A DNA stretch of 64,000 nucleotides from Galbibacter sp. BG1 (GCF_013391805.1 NZ_CP058364.1:2168501-2232500); one strand, 5' to 3'; shown: positions 37,257-46,565, counted from the first letter of the stretch. Made by a program: numbers and translations. Notes: a model not told the origin generated them from the sequence alone.

Positions 37257-38099
37257 ATGAAAAAAATGAAATTACTTATGCCAATGGTTGCTTCGGCAAT
37301 CTTATTTATGACTTCCTGCGCTAAAGAAGATGTAAATAATGTGGAAAACCCAGCCGATGATTCGCAAGCTATTAGTCAAGAAGTGCTTGATAAAATTGGT
37401 TCTTTATCATTAAATACAAATGATGTAGTAGTGAAAGATATCCCGTTACCAGACGGGACGCTGGTATCTAGATATGTCGTAGAAGGAGATATCACCATCG
37501 ATCCAAATGAGTTGGATGGAATGAGTATCTACGGTGGAATTACCACAGAGCAGTACCGCACCAATAATCTTGTAAGTTCTCCAAGAACTTTATCGGTTAT
37601 CGGGTATACAGGTGGTGGTGGTTATGGCCTTACTAGCAGTATGCAAACCGGCTTACAGTGGGCTGTAGCAAACTACAATCGGCTTAATTTAGGTATTACC
37701 ATGTCTTTAAGTTTTTCAGCAAGTACCAATGCAGATATGGTGGTTTATAGAAACCCTACTGAAAGTGGGGCTGGTGGTTCCGCTGGTTTTCCTAGTGGTG
37801 GGAATCCTAATAAGTTCATCCAGATTTTCACAGGGTTGGACAATGCCAGCAACAACGTAAATGAGCACGTTGCTACTCATGAAATTGGACATTCCATTGG
37901 TTTTAGACATACCGATTGGTTTAGTCGTCAAAGCTGTGGACAAAATGTAAACGAAGGAACTGCCGGCGTAGGGGCCGTTCATATTCCAGGAACACCTACA
38001 GGGTACGATTCTACATCTATCATGTTGTCTTGCTTTAGCTTTAGTACAAATGGAGAGTTTAATAACAACGATATTACAGCGCTCAACTTTTTGTATTAA
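37257..38099 (+). CDS. M57-like zinc metallopeptidase lipoprotein (dual-action HEIGH type)
   Basis: The 280-residue protein has a lipoprotein signal (LFMTSCAKED, Cys at about 21), an uncharacterised N-terminal part and a metzincin-like domain with HEIGHSIGFRHTDW, the extended HExxHxxxxxH zinc site, near residue 215. The tail NNNDITALNFLY is typical of the Bacteroidota dual-action HEIGH family. No partner gene is evident; it lies next to the divergent S8 peptidase, so the two may be part of the same protein-degrading capacity. A good terminator follows at 38137. Confidence 0.85.
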   Translation: MKKMKLLMPMVASAILFMTSCAKEDVNNVENPADDSQAISQEVLDKIGSLSLNTNDVVVKDIPLPDGTLVSRYVVEGDITIDPNELDGMSIYGGITTEQYRTNNLVSSPRTLSVIGYTGGGGYGLTSSMQTGLQWAVANYNRLNLGITMSLSFSASTNADMVVYRNPTESGAGGSAGFPSGGNPNKFIQIFTGLDNASNNVNEHVATHEIGHSIGFRHTDWFSRQSCGQNVNEGTAGVGAVHIPGTPTGYDSTSIMLSCFSFSTNGEFNNNDITALNFLY

Positions 38100-38136
38100 A
38101 ATGGTATAATTGTATTGAAAGGAAAAAATTGCTAGT

Positions 38137-38168
38137 AGCGGATGGTTTTTATCATCCGCTTTTTTTTT
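38137..38168 (+). terminator. Terminator after M57 gene
   Basis: Perfect 8-bp stem AGCGGATG (38137-38144) / CATCCGCT (38153-38160) followed by nine T residues. Confidence 0.9.
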
Positions 38169-38194
38169 GAATGGGTTAGGCAAAAAAAGTGCTA

Positions 38195-38227
38195 AAATGA
38201 AAAAACTCCGGTAATCAGCCGGAGTTT
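38195..38227 (-). terminator. Terminator of rpoD (leftward)
   Basis: Perfect 9-bp stem, 38203-38211 with 38219-38227 (core CTCCGG/CCGGAG), followed on the minus strand by T residues. It lies about 110 bp past the rpoD stop; a further 9-bp hairpin (38247-38267, AACAGTTTA/TAAACTGTT) lies in the 3' untranslated part between them. Confidence 0.8.
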
Positions 38228-38335
38228 ATTCATCAATCAAAAAACGAACAGTTTATGATAAACTGTTGTTGCTGTATATATTTTTGGGTAACATTATTTT
38301 CTAATGGGAAATTACAAAAAAATACCCTAAAATAC

Positions 38336-39199
38336 CTAACCTAAATAAGTTTTTAGAATTTTACTTCTAGAAGTATGTTTTAACCTTCTGATAGCCTTTT
38401 CTTTAATTTGGCGAACACGCTCCCGTGTTAAATCGAAAGTTTCTCCAATTTCTTCTAATGTCATTGGGTGTTGGTCTCCTAAACCAAAATATAACCTAAT
38501 AACATCTGCCTCACGTGGGGTAAGGGTCTCTAAAGCCCTTTCAATCTCTGTACGTAATGATTCGTGTAACAGGTCTTTATCAGGGTTTGGAGATTCTCCA
38601 CTACGCAAAACGTCGTAAAGGTTGGAGTCTTCACCTTCTACTAAAGGAGCATCCATGGATACATGGCGTCCAGAATTTTTCATGGACTCTTTTACGTCGT
38701 TTATAGACATATCCAATTCTTTGGCAATTTCTTCCGCAGAAGGAACACGTTCGTGTGCTTGCTCAAGAAAGGCATAGGTTTTATTAATTTTGTTAATAGA
38801 ACCAATTTTGTTCAATGGCAAACGAACAATACGGGATTGTTCTGCCAATGCCTGTAAAATGGATTGACGAATCCACCATACGGCATAAGAAATAAATTTA
38901 AAACCACGCGTTTCATCAAAACGTTGTGCAGCTTTAATTAGGCCTAAGTTTCCTTCGTTAATTAAATCGGGAAGGGTTAATCCTTGGTTTTGGTATTGCT
39001 TTGCTACAGAAACTACGAAACGTAAATTAGCCTTTGTAAGTTTTTCTAGAGCTATTTGGTCTCCAGCCTTGATGCGTTGTGCTAATTCTACTTCTTCGTC
39101 TGCCGTAATTAGGTCTACCTTTCCAATTTCTTGAAGATACTTATCCAGGGAAGCGGTTTCTCTATTGGTTACCTGCTTCGTGATTTTGAGCTGTCTCAT
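38336..39199 (-). CDS. rpoD: Housekeeping RNA polymerase sigma factor RpoD/SigA
   Basis: The 287-residue protein is a group 1 sigma factor of the short Bacteroidota type, lacking most of region 1.1. Visible are region 1.2 ([20 protein letters not shown]), region 2 ([33 protein letters not shown]), region 3 ([18 protein letters not shown]) and region 4.2 ([20 protein letters not shown]). It directs recognition of the TAnnTTTG-type promoters seen elsewhere in the window. Its leader has AGGAGAG about 6 bases before the ATG, an unusually good Shine-Dalgarno sequence for this phylum. Confidence 0.96.
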   Translation of the reverse strand: MRQLKITKQVTNRETASLDKYLQEIGKVDLITADEEVELAQRIKAGDQIALEKLTKANLRFVVSVAKQYQNQGLTLPDLINEGNLGLIKAAQRFDETRGFKFISYAVWWIRQSILQALAEQSRIVRLPLNKIGSINKINKTYAFLEQAHERVPSAEEIAKELDMSINDVKESMKNSGRHVSMDAPLVEGEDSNLYDVLRSGESPNPDKDLLHESLRTEIERALETLTPREADVIRLYFGLGDQHPMTLEEIGETFDLTRERVRQIKEKAIRRLKHTSRSKILKTYLG

Positions 39200-39301
39200 C
39201 TATTCTCTCCTGATTGTTTTAAATGAATAAATTGGGTGTACAGATAATTATACGTAACAAGTGAAGAAAATGTTACAAAAAAATTAATATTTATTTTTTC
39301 G

Positions 39302-39339
39302 TAATAAAAATACCCGCTAAGATTTTAGGCTTAACGGGT
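39302..39339 (-). terminator. Terminator of the M61 peptidase gene
   Basis: Stem ACCCGCTAAG (39312-39321) / CTTAACGGGT (39330-39339) with one mismatch and a T-rich stretch on the minus strand, just past the M61 stop and before the rpoD leader. Confidence 0.75.
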
Positions 39340-39365
39340 CTTTAATATTGTTATGTTTTATGGGG

Positions 39366-41225
39366 TTATCCTTTCATCCAGGCCTTTCGAAGTGAATCTT
39401 GTGCTGCACTGGTGCTTTCCTTTTTTTTGAGGTTTTTATTTTTAATGGTAGGTGTTCCGGCTTTACCTTTTAGGGTAAGTTCTTCACCATCTCGATCTAC
39501 TACCAAGATAACCTCACTATCTGGTTGCCACGCCATAGAACTCATTACCACATTCCGAATGGCTTCCACAGAAAAATCAGTTCCGTTAACCGATTTTATG
39601 ATATCACCACTTTTAAGTCCGATTTCTTCCATAGATGAGTTCAAAGGTGTATCCCTAACGAAAATCTCGTTATTTTTGGGTTTTACGTCTACAAAAGGAA
39701 TTTGACCGTTTAGGAAAAACGAAGTGTTTACCATTTCATCTTCAAAAGTTAACCCCACTTTACTTAAAAAGTCTTCGTAGTTTATTGGAGTGTCCCCAAC
39801 TACATAGGTTTTAAGGAATTCACCAACCTCAGGATAGGTTAGAGAAATTATTTTATCGAATAGTTCATCATCTTTAAAAGGTTTGTCTTCTCCATATTCT
39901 TGGGAAAGTTGTTTCATTAACCAAAGAATGCCTTTTTCTCCACTGCTTTGCTCCCTAATGATTATATCGATGCACATACCAATGAGCGCTCCTTTTTCAT
40001 ATACATTGGCATAGTTTTTTTTGTAAGGTTCTACCAAAACATTTTTACTCATTTCAGTAAAAGATAGGCTGTCGTTATATCTTTTTGAATTCTGAATTTT
40101 ATCTGCAATTCTATCGTAAAAGGCTTGTTCGTCTATTAACCCTTGATTTATTTGAAATAGGTTGGCAAAGTATTCCGTAACGCCTTCATACATCCATAGA
40201 TGTTCTGACATTTTGGGGTCGTTGTAATCGAAATATTGAATTTCTTCCGAATGAACCGTAAGCGGCGTTACAATATGAAAAAACTCATGCGAAACTACAT
40301 CTGTCATGGTTTCCACCAAAGCTTCCCTTGGCATGGTTTCCGGTAACACCACGGTAGTGCTCGTGTGGTGCTCTAAAGCTCCAAATCCTGTAGGGTCCCC
40401 TTCACCCATTGCACCTAAATAAAGCAGAATATGGTACTTCTTGGTGGCGTTGATGTCTCCTAAAAATGTTTTTTGGGCTTTCATCATTTTTTCCATAGGG
40501 TCTTTAATGCTAAGCGCGGAGTAGACCTTATTTGGTGAATATACCGATAGGGTTACTTCTATATCGTTTACAGAGAAGGTTTGAGAATCGGGTTTAGAGT
40601 ACATTATAGGATTGTCGGTAACTTCGAAATAGCGATTGGCTACAAAGGTATCTTTATTGGCTTCTTTATTTTTAGATTCAATTTTGGTAAGGGAGGTAGA
40701 AGCTTCAAAACCTGCTGGATACTTAAAAGTTAGCTGGTACGGTCTTTCTTTTAAATCAGTAAAATAACCTACAAACATGTGGAGGTTAAGAAAGAAGTTT
40801 TTGTTGGCTTCGATATTGGATCCAGCGGGGGAAAATACGGGATCTTCAAATTCGGTTTCAGAATCAAAAGAATCGTTTACGTCATACTCAATTCTGTCAA
40901 AATTTGTAGCATTATTAATTTTCCATGTGTTTACATCCACACTGGAAATTTCCATTGGTTTGTTGTTGTAATCATAAGCTGTTACATTTTCAAGAAATTG
41001 TCCGTAATCGTTATTGCTATAAGTTCCGGGAACTGTTTTTGGGATGTAAAAATTAATAGTTTCCGAAGTAAATCTTCCAGGATCTACAGAAACATGTACC
41101 ATATCATTTTTTACGTTTACCAAATCGATGTTGGCATCTACGGGAACATTCGTTACCAGATCATTCACTTTTGGCGTACAGGCTACCGCAGTGGCGGCAA
41201 GAATTGTATATATTAATTTTTTCAT
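39366..41225 (-). CDS. M61-family glycyl aminopeptidase-like peptidase with PDZ domain
   Basis: The 619-residue lipoprotein (AVACTPK, Cys16) has the M61 layout: an N-terminal beta-domain, a central zinc-peptidase domain with VSHEFFHIVTPL (HExxH) and YEGVTEYFANL as the downstream glutamate helix, and a C-terminal PDZ domain (MEEIGLKSGDIIKSVNGTDF, about 535-590). M61 enzymes characterised so far remove N-terminal glycine or alanine from peptides. Predicted to act in the periplasm. It shares orientation with the following HAD gene; a 55-bp gap separates them. Confidence 0.88.
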   Translation of the reverse strand: MKKLIYTILAATAVACTPKVNDLVTNVPVDANIDLVNVKNDMVHVSVDPGRFTSETINFYIPKTVPGTYSNNDYGQFLENVTAYDYNNKPMEISSVDVNTWKINNATNFDRIEYDVNDSFDSETEFEDPVFSPAGSNIEANKNFFLNLHMFVGYFTDLKERPYQLTFKYPAGFEASTSLTKIESKNKEANKDTFVANRYFEVTDNPIMYSKPDSQTFSVNDIEVTLSVYSPNKVYSALSIKDPMEKMMKAQKTFLGDINATKKYHILLYLGAMGEGDPTGFGALEHHTSTTVVLPETMPREALVETMTDVVSHEFFHIVTPLTVHSEEIQYFDYNDPKMSEHLWMYEGVTEYFANLFQINQGLIDEQAFYDRIADKIQNSKRYNDSLSFTEMSKNVLVEPYKKNYANVYEKGALIGMCIDIIIREQSSGEKGILWLMKQLSQEYGEDKPFKDDELFDKIISLTYPEVGEFLKTYVVGDTPINYEDFLSKVGLTFEDEMVNTSFFLNGQIPFVDVKPKNNEIFVRDTPLNSSMEEIGLKSGDIIKSVNGTDFSVEAIRNVVMSSMAWQPDSEVILVVDRDGEELTLKGKAGTPTIKNKNLKKKESTSAAQDSLRKAWMKG

Positions 41226-41280
41226 TTCAATAAATTATCAATTTTTATGTTAGTCCGCTAGCGGGCTAAATTGTTACGTT

Positions 41281-42093
41281 TTATTTAAATAAGTTTTTTA
41301 GATAAATGGCAACGCCATCTTCTTTATGGTGCTTGGTGACAGCTTTTGCTACCGCTTTAACTTCTTCCCGGGCATTTTCTACAGCCACACCGTGCCCAAC
41401 GGCACCAATCATTTCCACGTCGTTATAGTTGTCCCCAAAGGCAATTACATCGTCTAAAGTAAAATCAGGGTACTTTTCTTTTAGCAAAATCTTTATCCCT
41501 GTAAGTTTGGAAACTTCTTTATTAGCTACCTCAATGTAGGTGTCCTTAGATCGGTAGAGGTGAAGTGAGTCGCCATAAGTATCTTCTAAAAATTTAAATG
41601 TTTTATCGATAAAGGCAACTTCTCCCATACACATTATTTTATGGGCTCCTTTCTTTTCATGTTTCCAAAGTTCTATTACCTCCTTATTGGGTTTAATTTC
41701 AGGGGTTATTTTGGTGTTGCTTTGCTCTCTATTAGCCCAGTAGTCCATTTCTTCCACATACCAGTTGTTATGGTTAAAAAGGCTTAGATGAATCTTTTCT
41801 TCGGAATTTTGCTCATTAAATTCTACTAGGGCTTTTACAGTTTCCAGCGGTATTTCGGTGGAGTGGATGGTTTTTTCTTCGGAAGTGACCAAGGCACCAT
41901 TAAAAGCGATAAGGGGAGCACCTGCAATATTTAGTTTTTCCTGCAAGTGATACATTTGTTTCGGCATTCGCGCAGAAACCAATATGAGCGGAATATGGTT
42001 GATTTTTTTAAACTGTTCTATGGTAGGTAATGTAAGATCTCTTTCTGGCCCTAGTAAAGTGCCATCGATATCCGTAAAAATTATTTTGTGCAT
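41281..42093 (-). CDS. Cof-type HAD-superfamily hydrolase (sugar/FMN phosphatase-like)
   Basis: A 270-residue cytoplasmic protein with HAD motif I FTDIDGTLLGP, motif II (LILVSARM), a C2B-type cap in the middle, and the motif III/IV region containing K and AFGDNYNDVEMI. Cof-type members dephosphorylate sugar phosphates or cofactors with low specificity. It starts 6 bp after the stop of the beta-lactamase-like gene on the same strand, so the two are probably co-transcribed. Substrate cannot be told from sequence. Confidence 0.88.
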   Translation of the reverse strand: MHKIIFTDIDGTLLGPERDLTLPTIEQFKKINHIPLILVSARMPKQMYHLQEKLNIAGAPLIAFNGALVTSEEKTIHSTEIPLETVKALVEFNEQNSEEKIHLSLFNHNNWYVEEMDYWANREQSNTKITPEIKPNKEVIELWKHEKKGAHKIMCMGEVAFIDKTFKFLEDTYGDSLHLYRSKDTYIEVANKEVSKLTGIKILLKEKYPDFTLDDVIAFGDNYNDVEMIGAVGHGVAVENAREEVKAVAKAVTKHHKEDGVAIYLKNLFK

Positions 42094-42099
42094 AAATGT

Positions 42100-43443
42100 T
42101 TATGGTGTCGTTTTTATAAATGGTATTTCCTGTCCGTTTTGATAAAGCGTCAATCCTACAATAGTATCGTTTTCATCACGCTCGAATACAACTTTTGCTT
42201 TCACCACTTTATAGATAAACGTATCGTTTCCTTGGTAAAAAACAGGAAATTCAGGTTGTCCTTTCAATTGTGCCTGTAAAGTATCCTCTTTCATTATAAA
42301 ATCGTAAGAGAATTGAAGTCCATCGTTGACATAATTACCTTCAAACTCCAATAATTCTTCCGTTGAAATGGCTACCTCTTCTTTGGCAACTTCCAACGGA
42401 TTACTTTTTGGGTCTACTAAATATTCGGCAATATCTTCCGCAGGACTAGAGCCAGAGTTGGTCATAACGGCGATTACTCTTTTATTTTTTTTATCCACTG
42501 CCAAAAACGTTCTAAATCCGCCAGTGCCTCCACCATGGAAAATTACTTGGTCTTTGTTAATAAACCATCCTAAGCCGTGCATTTGTCCTTCCGGATCGGT
42601 GAATTTATTGGTAGTGGCCAATTTCTGTGCTTCCGCCAGTTTATTATCTTTTAGGTAGCTTTTGCCGTATTTGGTAAGATCTTTAATATTTGTTTTTAGG
42701 CCTCCAGCAGCAGCCATTGCTTTAAAATGCCAGTGGTGAACTTCTTGGTTTGCTACATAGCCTTTGGCTAAATTGTTTTTCTGCACTTCTGGGACTTTTA
42801 AAAAGGTAGTTTGAAGCCCTAAAGGAGTTAGAATTTCATTGTACAAGGCGGTTGAAAAAGATTCTTTTCTTTCAATAGCAAGTATTTCACCCAAAAGTCC
42901 CGCTCCCAAATTGGAATACGAAAAGTTTTTGTCTACGGTTTTAGGGATGTAATGACTAAGGAAAGTAAACATATCCTTTCTGCCGTAATCGGCATAGGGA
43001 TCCATTTGGTTTTTTGGATTAAGGTTGTCTGGCAGCCTAGGCAAACCACTGGAATGGGTAGAAAGGCTTTGCAAGGTGACATCGGTTCCTTTTTTATCGG
43101 TAAGTTTAATCGAATCTGGTAAAAAATTATTGGCTGGATCGTTAAGCTGGATTCTCTTTTCGGTAACGCCTTTTGCCAAAAGCAAACCGGTGTAGGTTTT
43201 GGTAATCGAGCCTATTTCGTACAAGGTGTTTTCATCGGCTTTAAGTTTCTGTGCCAAGTCCTTAAAACCATGCACATAGTAATGGGTGCCTGTAGAGTCC
43301 ATAAGTCCTACTGCGATAGAAGGATTTATTCCATTTTTAACCCGATACTGAATTTCTTTTTTAACAATTTCGGGAATTTGGGCGCAACCCAAGTTAAAGA
43401 AGAAAAAAAGCACTACGCCTAAAGTAGTATGTTTAAGGTTCAT
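42100..43443 (-). CDS. Serine beta-lactamase-like hydrolase (class C/PBP4* type)
   Basis: The protein has a signal peptide (MNLKHTTLGVVLFFFFNLGCAQ), a serine-hydrolase domain with SxxK in IGSITKTYTG, YSNLG as the Y-x-N element and FHGGGTGG as the third motif, and a C-terminal beta domain of about 110 residues. Such proteins are mostly D-aminopeptidases, esterases or cell-wall-related carboxypeptidases; antibiotic hydrolysis cannot be assumed. The ATG at 43443 (447 residues) starts directly at the signal peptide; an ATG ten codons upstream (43473) is possible. Confidence 0.85.
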   Translation of the reverse strand: MNLKHTTLGVVLFFFFNLGCAQIPEIVKKEIQYRVKNGINPSIAVGLMDSTGTHYYVHGFKDLAQKLKADENTLYEIGSITKTYTGLLLAKGVTEKRIQLNDPANNFLPDSIKLTDKKGTDVTLQSLSTHSSGLPRLPDNLNPKNQMDPYADYGRKDMFTFLSHYIPKTVDKNFSYSNLGAGLLGEILAIERKESFSTALYNEILTPLGLQTTFLKVPEVQKNNLAKGYVANQEVHHWHFKAMAAAGGLKTNIKDLTKYGKSYLKDNKLAEAQKLATTNKFTDPEGQMHGLGWFINKDQVIFHGGGTGGFRTFLAVDKKNKRVIAVMTNSGSSPAEDIAEYLVDPKSNPLEVAKEEVAISTEELLEFEGNYVNDGLQFSYDFIMKEDTLQAQLKGQPEFPVFYQGNDTFIYKVVKAKVVFERDENDTIVGLTLYQNGQEIPFIKTTP

Positions 43444-43732
43444 TGATTTCAATTTGTTTCTGTTGATTTTCATTTGTCAATTTCAAATACAACATAATAA
43501 GTAGGTAATTGTTAGGTCCAAAAGTTGATAAGGGTCTAAAAACCTTTGGGTTGTAAAGTTAATAAAGTGCTTGGAATATCTAGGCTCTTTGTTTGTTGAA
43601 ATTCTGATAGATTTTGGTAAAGGTTACATCAGGATATTGAATAAGAATGATATTTAATAAATGTCCAATTTCATTAAATTAATAGATTGAGTTCCAAACA
43701 AGCTCCCTTTAAAAGAAGAATTAAGCATTCTT

Positions 43733-44020
43733 TTAGAGTTTGTTTCTTAAATCTTGTCTTCCTATAATTGCCATTATTTCTATCTGGCCCTTGTTTATTT
43801 TAAAATAAATACTATCAATGCCGCAAACACATCGTCTATAGCCTTTTTTTATATAATCGACAGATTCAAAAGAAAAAGGTCGTTCGGCAATTTTATTAAA
43901 ATGATCGAAAAAGGAATTAAAATATTTATCGGCTTGCTTCATTCCAAATTTTTCAACTCCAAACTGATGAATTCGAATCAAATCTGCTTTTGCTTCATTG
44001 CTTATTCGGTAGTTACCCAT
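43733..44020 (-). CDS. ParE/RelE-family toxin of a type II toxin-antitoxin pair
   Basis: A 95-residue basic protein with the ParE fold pattern: NYRISNEAKADLIRIHQFGVEKFG, ADKYFNSFFDHFNKIAERPF, GYRRCVCGIDSIYFKI and a C-terminal IMAIIGRQD. ParE toxins inhibit DNA gyrase; RelE relatives cut mRNA. The ATG at 44020 overlaps the antitoxin stop by 8 bases (ATGGGTAA), the coupled arrangement usual for these pairs. A longer in-frame extension upstream would lie within the antitoxin gene and is rejected. Confidence 0.87.
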   Translation of the reverse strand: MGNYRISNEAKADLIRIHQFGVEKFGMKQADKYFNSFFDHFNKIAERPFSFESVDYIKKGYRRCVCGIDSIYFKINKGQIEIMAIIGRQDLRNKL

Positions 44021-44252
44021 TAAGCAATGCTTTTGACTCAGACAATATTTGTTCTTTGGTGTCGTCTGTAAATCCACTCTTTTCAGCTTTTTCAAGTTTA
44101 GCTGAAATCCAGTCAATTTGAATTTGTTGCTTTCTAGCTTGCCTGATTAGATCATTTACAAGCTCACTTTTGCTAGAATATTCTTTATTATCCACTTGGG
44201 CTTTCAACCATTCGTCATTGGGTTCCGTAAGAGAGATGCTTTGTCTTGCCAT
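44013..44252 (-). CDS. ParD-family antitoxin
   Basis: A 79-residue protein: MARQSISLTEPNDEWLKAQV is the ribbon-helix-helix DNA-binding half, KSELVNDLIRQARKQQIQ its second helix, and the acidic C-terminal half (EKSGFTDDTKEQILSES) is the part that wraps the toxin. It binds and neutralises ParE and represses its own promoter. The ATG at 44252 is chosen over an upstream in-frame extension that has no homology to the family. A 6+6 palindrome 16 bases upstream is the likely operator. Confidence 0.88.
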   Translation of the reverse strand: MARQSISLTEPNDEWLKAQVDNKEYSSKSELVNDLIRQARKQQIQIDWISAKLEKAEKSGFTDDTKEQILSESKALLNG

Positions 44253-44268
44253 AAGATGCATATTTATA

Positions 44269-44284
44269 GGTGTAAATATACACC
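44269..44284. promoter_or_regulatory. Probable ParD operator
   Basis: GGTGTA-AATA-TACACC is a perfect 6-bp inverted repeat directly upstream of the antitoxin start. Ribbon-helix-helix antitoxins usually bind such short palindromes over the promoter. Binding is inferred. Confidence 0.55.
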
Positions 44285-44444
44285 AAATGTGAATCAAATA
44301 AAATAAAATAATTCTATTTATTATTATAGTAAGAAATTCTTCAAAATAAAATTTCGAATACATAAACCTTCACCTAAAAAAATAAAATTTCAAAAGGCTT
44401 TAAAAGAGAACATTAATTTAACAGGCAATTAAAACAAAGTATTT

Positions 44445-44452
44445 TATTTTTG
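44445..44452 (+). promoter_or_regulatory. Possible -7 box of the S1/P1 nuclease promoter
   Basis: TATTTTTG matches TAnnTTTG exactly and ends 16 bases before the nuclease ATG. A -33 element is not clear. Confidence 0.4.
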
Positions 44453-44468
44453 AATAAAATTTATATCT

Positions 44469-45239
44469 ATGCGATCAATACTATTAGTTGCTCTATTTTT
44501 TGTCCAATTTACCTTTGGAAATACTCCGTACTGGGGGCAAACAGGACATCGTGTAGTTGGTGAAGTAGCGGCCAACAACATTAAAAATAGTACGAAGCGA
44601 AAAATTGAAAAACTATTAGGCGGACAAAGTCTGGCAATGGTTGCTACCTATGCCGATGATATAAAATCTGATAAGAGATTTAAGGGTTTTAGCCCATGGC
44701 ATTATGTGAATTTCCCTTTTGATAAGAGTTACACCGATGTTACGCCAAGTAAGGAAGGCGATATTGTAATGGGAATAGAGAAGTGTATTTCTGTTATTAA
44801 AGATGATAATTCATCTAAAGAAGACAAGGTTTTTTATTTAAAGTTATTGATTCATTTTGTTGGGGATTTGCATCAACCGTTACATGTTGGTAGGGCCGAA
44901 GATAAAGGAGGCAACGATATACAGGTACAGTGGTTTGGAGATGGTAGTAATCTACATCGTGTTTGGGACAGTGAAATGATTGATTCTTACGGTATGAGCT
45001 ACACAGAATTGGCTTCTAATTTGCCACATTATACAAAAGCTCAAAAAAAAGCTATTACCGCTGGAAGTCTGCTGGACTGGGTAAAAGAATCGCAAACACT
45101 TGCGATTCAAGTATATTCCTCTGCAGAAGTAGGGGAGAAGTTAGGATATAGATATATGTACAATAACTTTAATACGGTGCGAGAGCAACTTGAAAAAGGG
45201 GGATTGCGGTTGGCTAAGGTTTTGGATACTATTTTTTAA
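44469..45239 (+). CDS. S1/P1-type nuclease
   Basis: The 256-residue exported protein has a signal peptide (to about residue 17) and the S1/P1 features: WGQTGHRVVGEVA at the start of the mature chain, where the N-terminal Trp and His bind zinc, MVATYADDIK, SPWHYVNFPFD, HFVGDLHQPLHVG and DLHRVWDSEMID-type HRVWDSEMI. Family members are zinc-dependent, periplasmic or secreted nucleases acting on single-stranded DNA and RNA, probably for phosphate or nucleoside supply. A single-gene unit, convergent with the AraC gene. Confidence 0.92.
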   Translation: MRSILLVALFFVQFTFGNTPYWGQTGHRVVGEVAANNIKNSTKRKIEKLLGGQSLAMVATYADDIKSDKRFKGFSPWHYVNFPFDKSYTDVTPSKEGDIVMGIEKCISVIKDDNSSKEDKVFYLKLLIHFVGDLHQPLHVGRAEDKGGNDIQVQWFGDGSNLHRVWDSEMIDSYGMSYTELASNLPHYTKAQKKAITAGSLLDWVKESQTLAIQVYSSAEVGEKLGYRYMYNNFNTVREQLEKGGLRLAKVLDTIF

Positions 45240-45266
45240 TTTTTGGTTTGGCTATTTGCGGCGCTT

Positions 45267-46127
45267 CTAGTTTTTAATTGATTCCAAACGGTACTGTTTG
45301 GGTGTTTTTCCGAAATGTTTTTTAAAGGCTTTGGTAAGGTGACTTTCGTCTGTAAACCCCAGTTCATAACCAATTTCGGAAATAGTGTAATTAGTATTTC
45401 TCAGGCGGTACTTTGTAAGCATAAGTTTATAGTTTATAATATACTGCCGGATACTTTCCCCAGTTTCTTTTTTGAAAAGATTGACAATATTTGCTTGAGA
45501 CATATTAAATTGATTGGCCAAATTTTCAATTTTCATCAGCTCCGGGTCGTAAACATTGGTGCGGATATAACTCAGGATTTGATCGGTTCTTTTTAGGTTT
45601 ACCGAAGGGTCTATTTCTTTGTTCGGGGTATACCTTTTTATAATATTACGTGCAATAATACTAATAGTGGTGGTTACACCATTGGAAATAATACTCCAAT
45701 AAAACTCATTTTTAGCCTTGTATTCTTCCACAATAAAATCATGTATACGCCATAGCCTGTCTCTATCTTCTTCAATGGAAATACAGTCGCTCGGCATGAG
45801 GTTTGGGTGATGCAGAATGTGCTCTATTTGTTGCAACCAATAATGCCTGTCGGGAAGTTTAGATTTGTTGGAAAATAATATTTCTGTAAATTTAATGGAG
45901 GTATAGGAGGTTTCCATCAGTGGGTGCAGGGCGTAAATATCTTCGGGCGCCATAAGAAAGATGCTTTTTTTCTTGTAAGCCACATCAACTCCATTTATGG
46001 TAATATTGCCTTCTCCTTCCTTCATATAAATTATTTGGAAGTAGTTATGACCATGTTCAAAAGATTTCTTCTGTTCAATAGTTTCTTCCGTCAATAAAAA
46101 TCCTTCATGAAATATATCTCCGTTCAC
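45267..46127 (-). CDS. AraC-family transcriptional regulator (cupin sensor)
   Basis: The 286-residue protein has an N-terminal cupin-like half (FEHGHNYFQIIYMKEGEGNITING) and a C-terminal AraC domain: KIENLANQFNMSQANIVNLFK, TISEIGYELGFTDESHLTKA and FKKHFGKTPKQYR. Ligand and targets are unknown. It does not sit next to sugar genes; on its upstream side lies the 1.3-kb region with the twin RNA units. Confidence 0.88.
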   Translation of the reverse strand: MNGDIFHEGFLLTEETIEQKKSFEHGHNYFQIIYMKEGEGNITINGVDVAYKKKSIFLMAPEDIYALHPLMETSYTSIKFTEILFSNKSKLPDRHYWLQQIEHILHHPNLMPSDCISIEEDRDRLWRIHDFIVEEYKAKNEFYWSIISNGVTTTISIIARNIIKRYTPNKEIDPSVNLKRTDQILSYIRTNVYDPELMKIENLANQFNMSQANIVNLFKKETGESIRQYIINYKLMLTKYRLRNTNYTISEIGYELGFTDESHLTKAFKKHFGKTPKQYRLESIKN

Positions 46128-46279
46128 GTTTAATTAATTGTTTAAGTTAATTAATAAGCTTGTTTTCATTTAAAGAAAGCTTATTAAAAATGCCCTAAAA
46201 AAGGAGGGGATTTAGTTTTAGTGATTTAAACATCACAAAATGAGTTAATTAATTCAAAAATAGAAAATTTTTAAGCAGA

Positions 46280-46317
46280 TTTTACAAGTTTTCAACTTTA
46301 AGTGTGCCGTAACTTTG
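46280..46317 (+). promoter_or_regulatory. Promoter of RNA unit A
   Basis: TTTTACAAGT (46280-46289) lies exactly 30 bases upstream of TAACTTTG (46310-46317), an exact TAnnTTTG box. The same two elements at the same spacing precede RNA unit B at 47098-47135, while the sequence between them differs. Confidence 0.65.
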
Positions 46318-46321
46318 TACC

Positions 46322-46565
46322 GTTATTTAAAAGCAATAGAAAAGTTCATTAAAAATTTTTTTCATAGTGGTGTTTTCATCACATCATTTTAGATTTTTTT
46401 GGTTGGTTAGTTAGCGAGTCGTACACCCCCCCTAAGCCTTTATCTTCTCAATTCGTACGGCTCTTAAATTTTGAGGTTCTGGATAAAGGTTTGTTTGATT
46501 ATTTTTTAAGTTGGTTAGTTTGAAAAAGCTGCATTTTCCCTAAAGATGCGGCTTTTTCTTTTTAG
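46322..46565 (+). ncRNA. Candidate small RNA, unit A (promoter-leader-hairpin-terminator)
   Basis: From the inferred start near 46322 the unit shows a leader homologous to unit B (about 46344-46372), a hairpin GAGTCGTAC/GTACGGCTC (46416-46424 with 46455-46463) with a C-rich loop beginning ACCCCCCC, a 32-base block at 46490-46521 identical to unit B, and a terminator with a 12-bp stem (46523-46534/46546-46557) and T-rich tail. No credible start-stop pair for a protein is visible, and nothing is encoded downstream on this strand. Transcription is inferred. Confidence 0.6.

Noticed and set aside
42100..43443. Antibiotic-resistance beta-lactamase
   Set aside because: SxxK and Y-x-N motifs are shared by many esterases and D-aminopeptidases; the extra C-terminal domain and chromosomal context do not support a resistance role.
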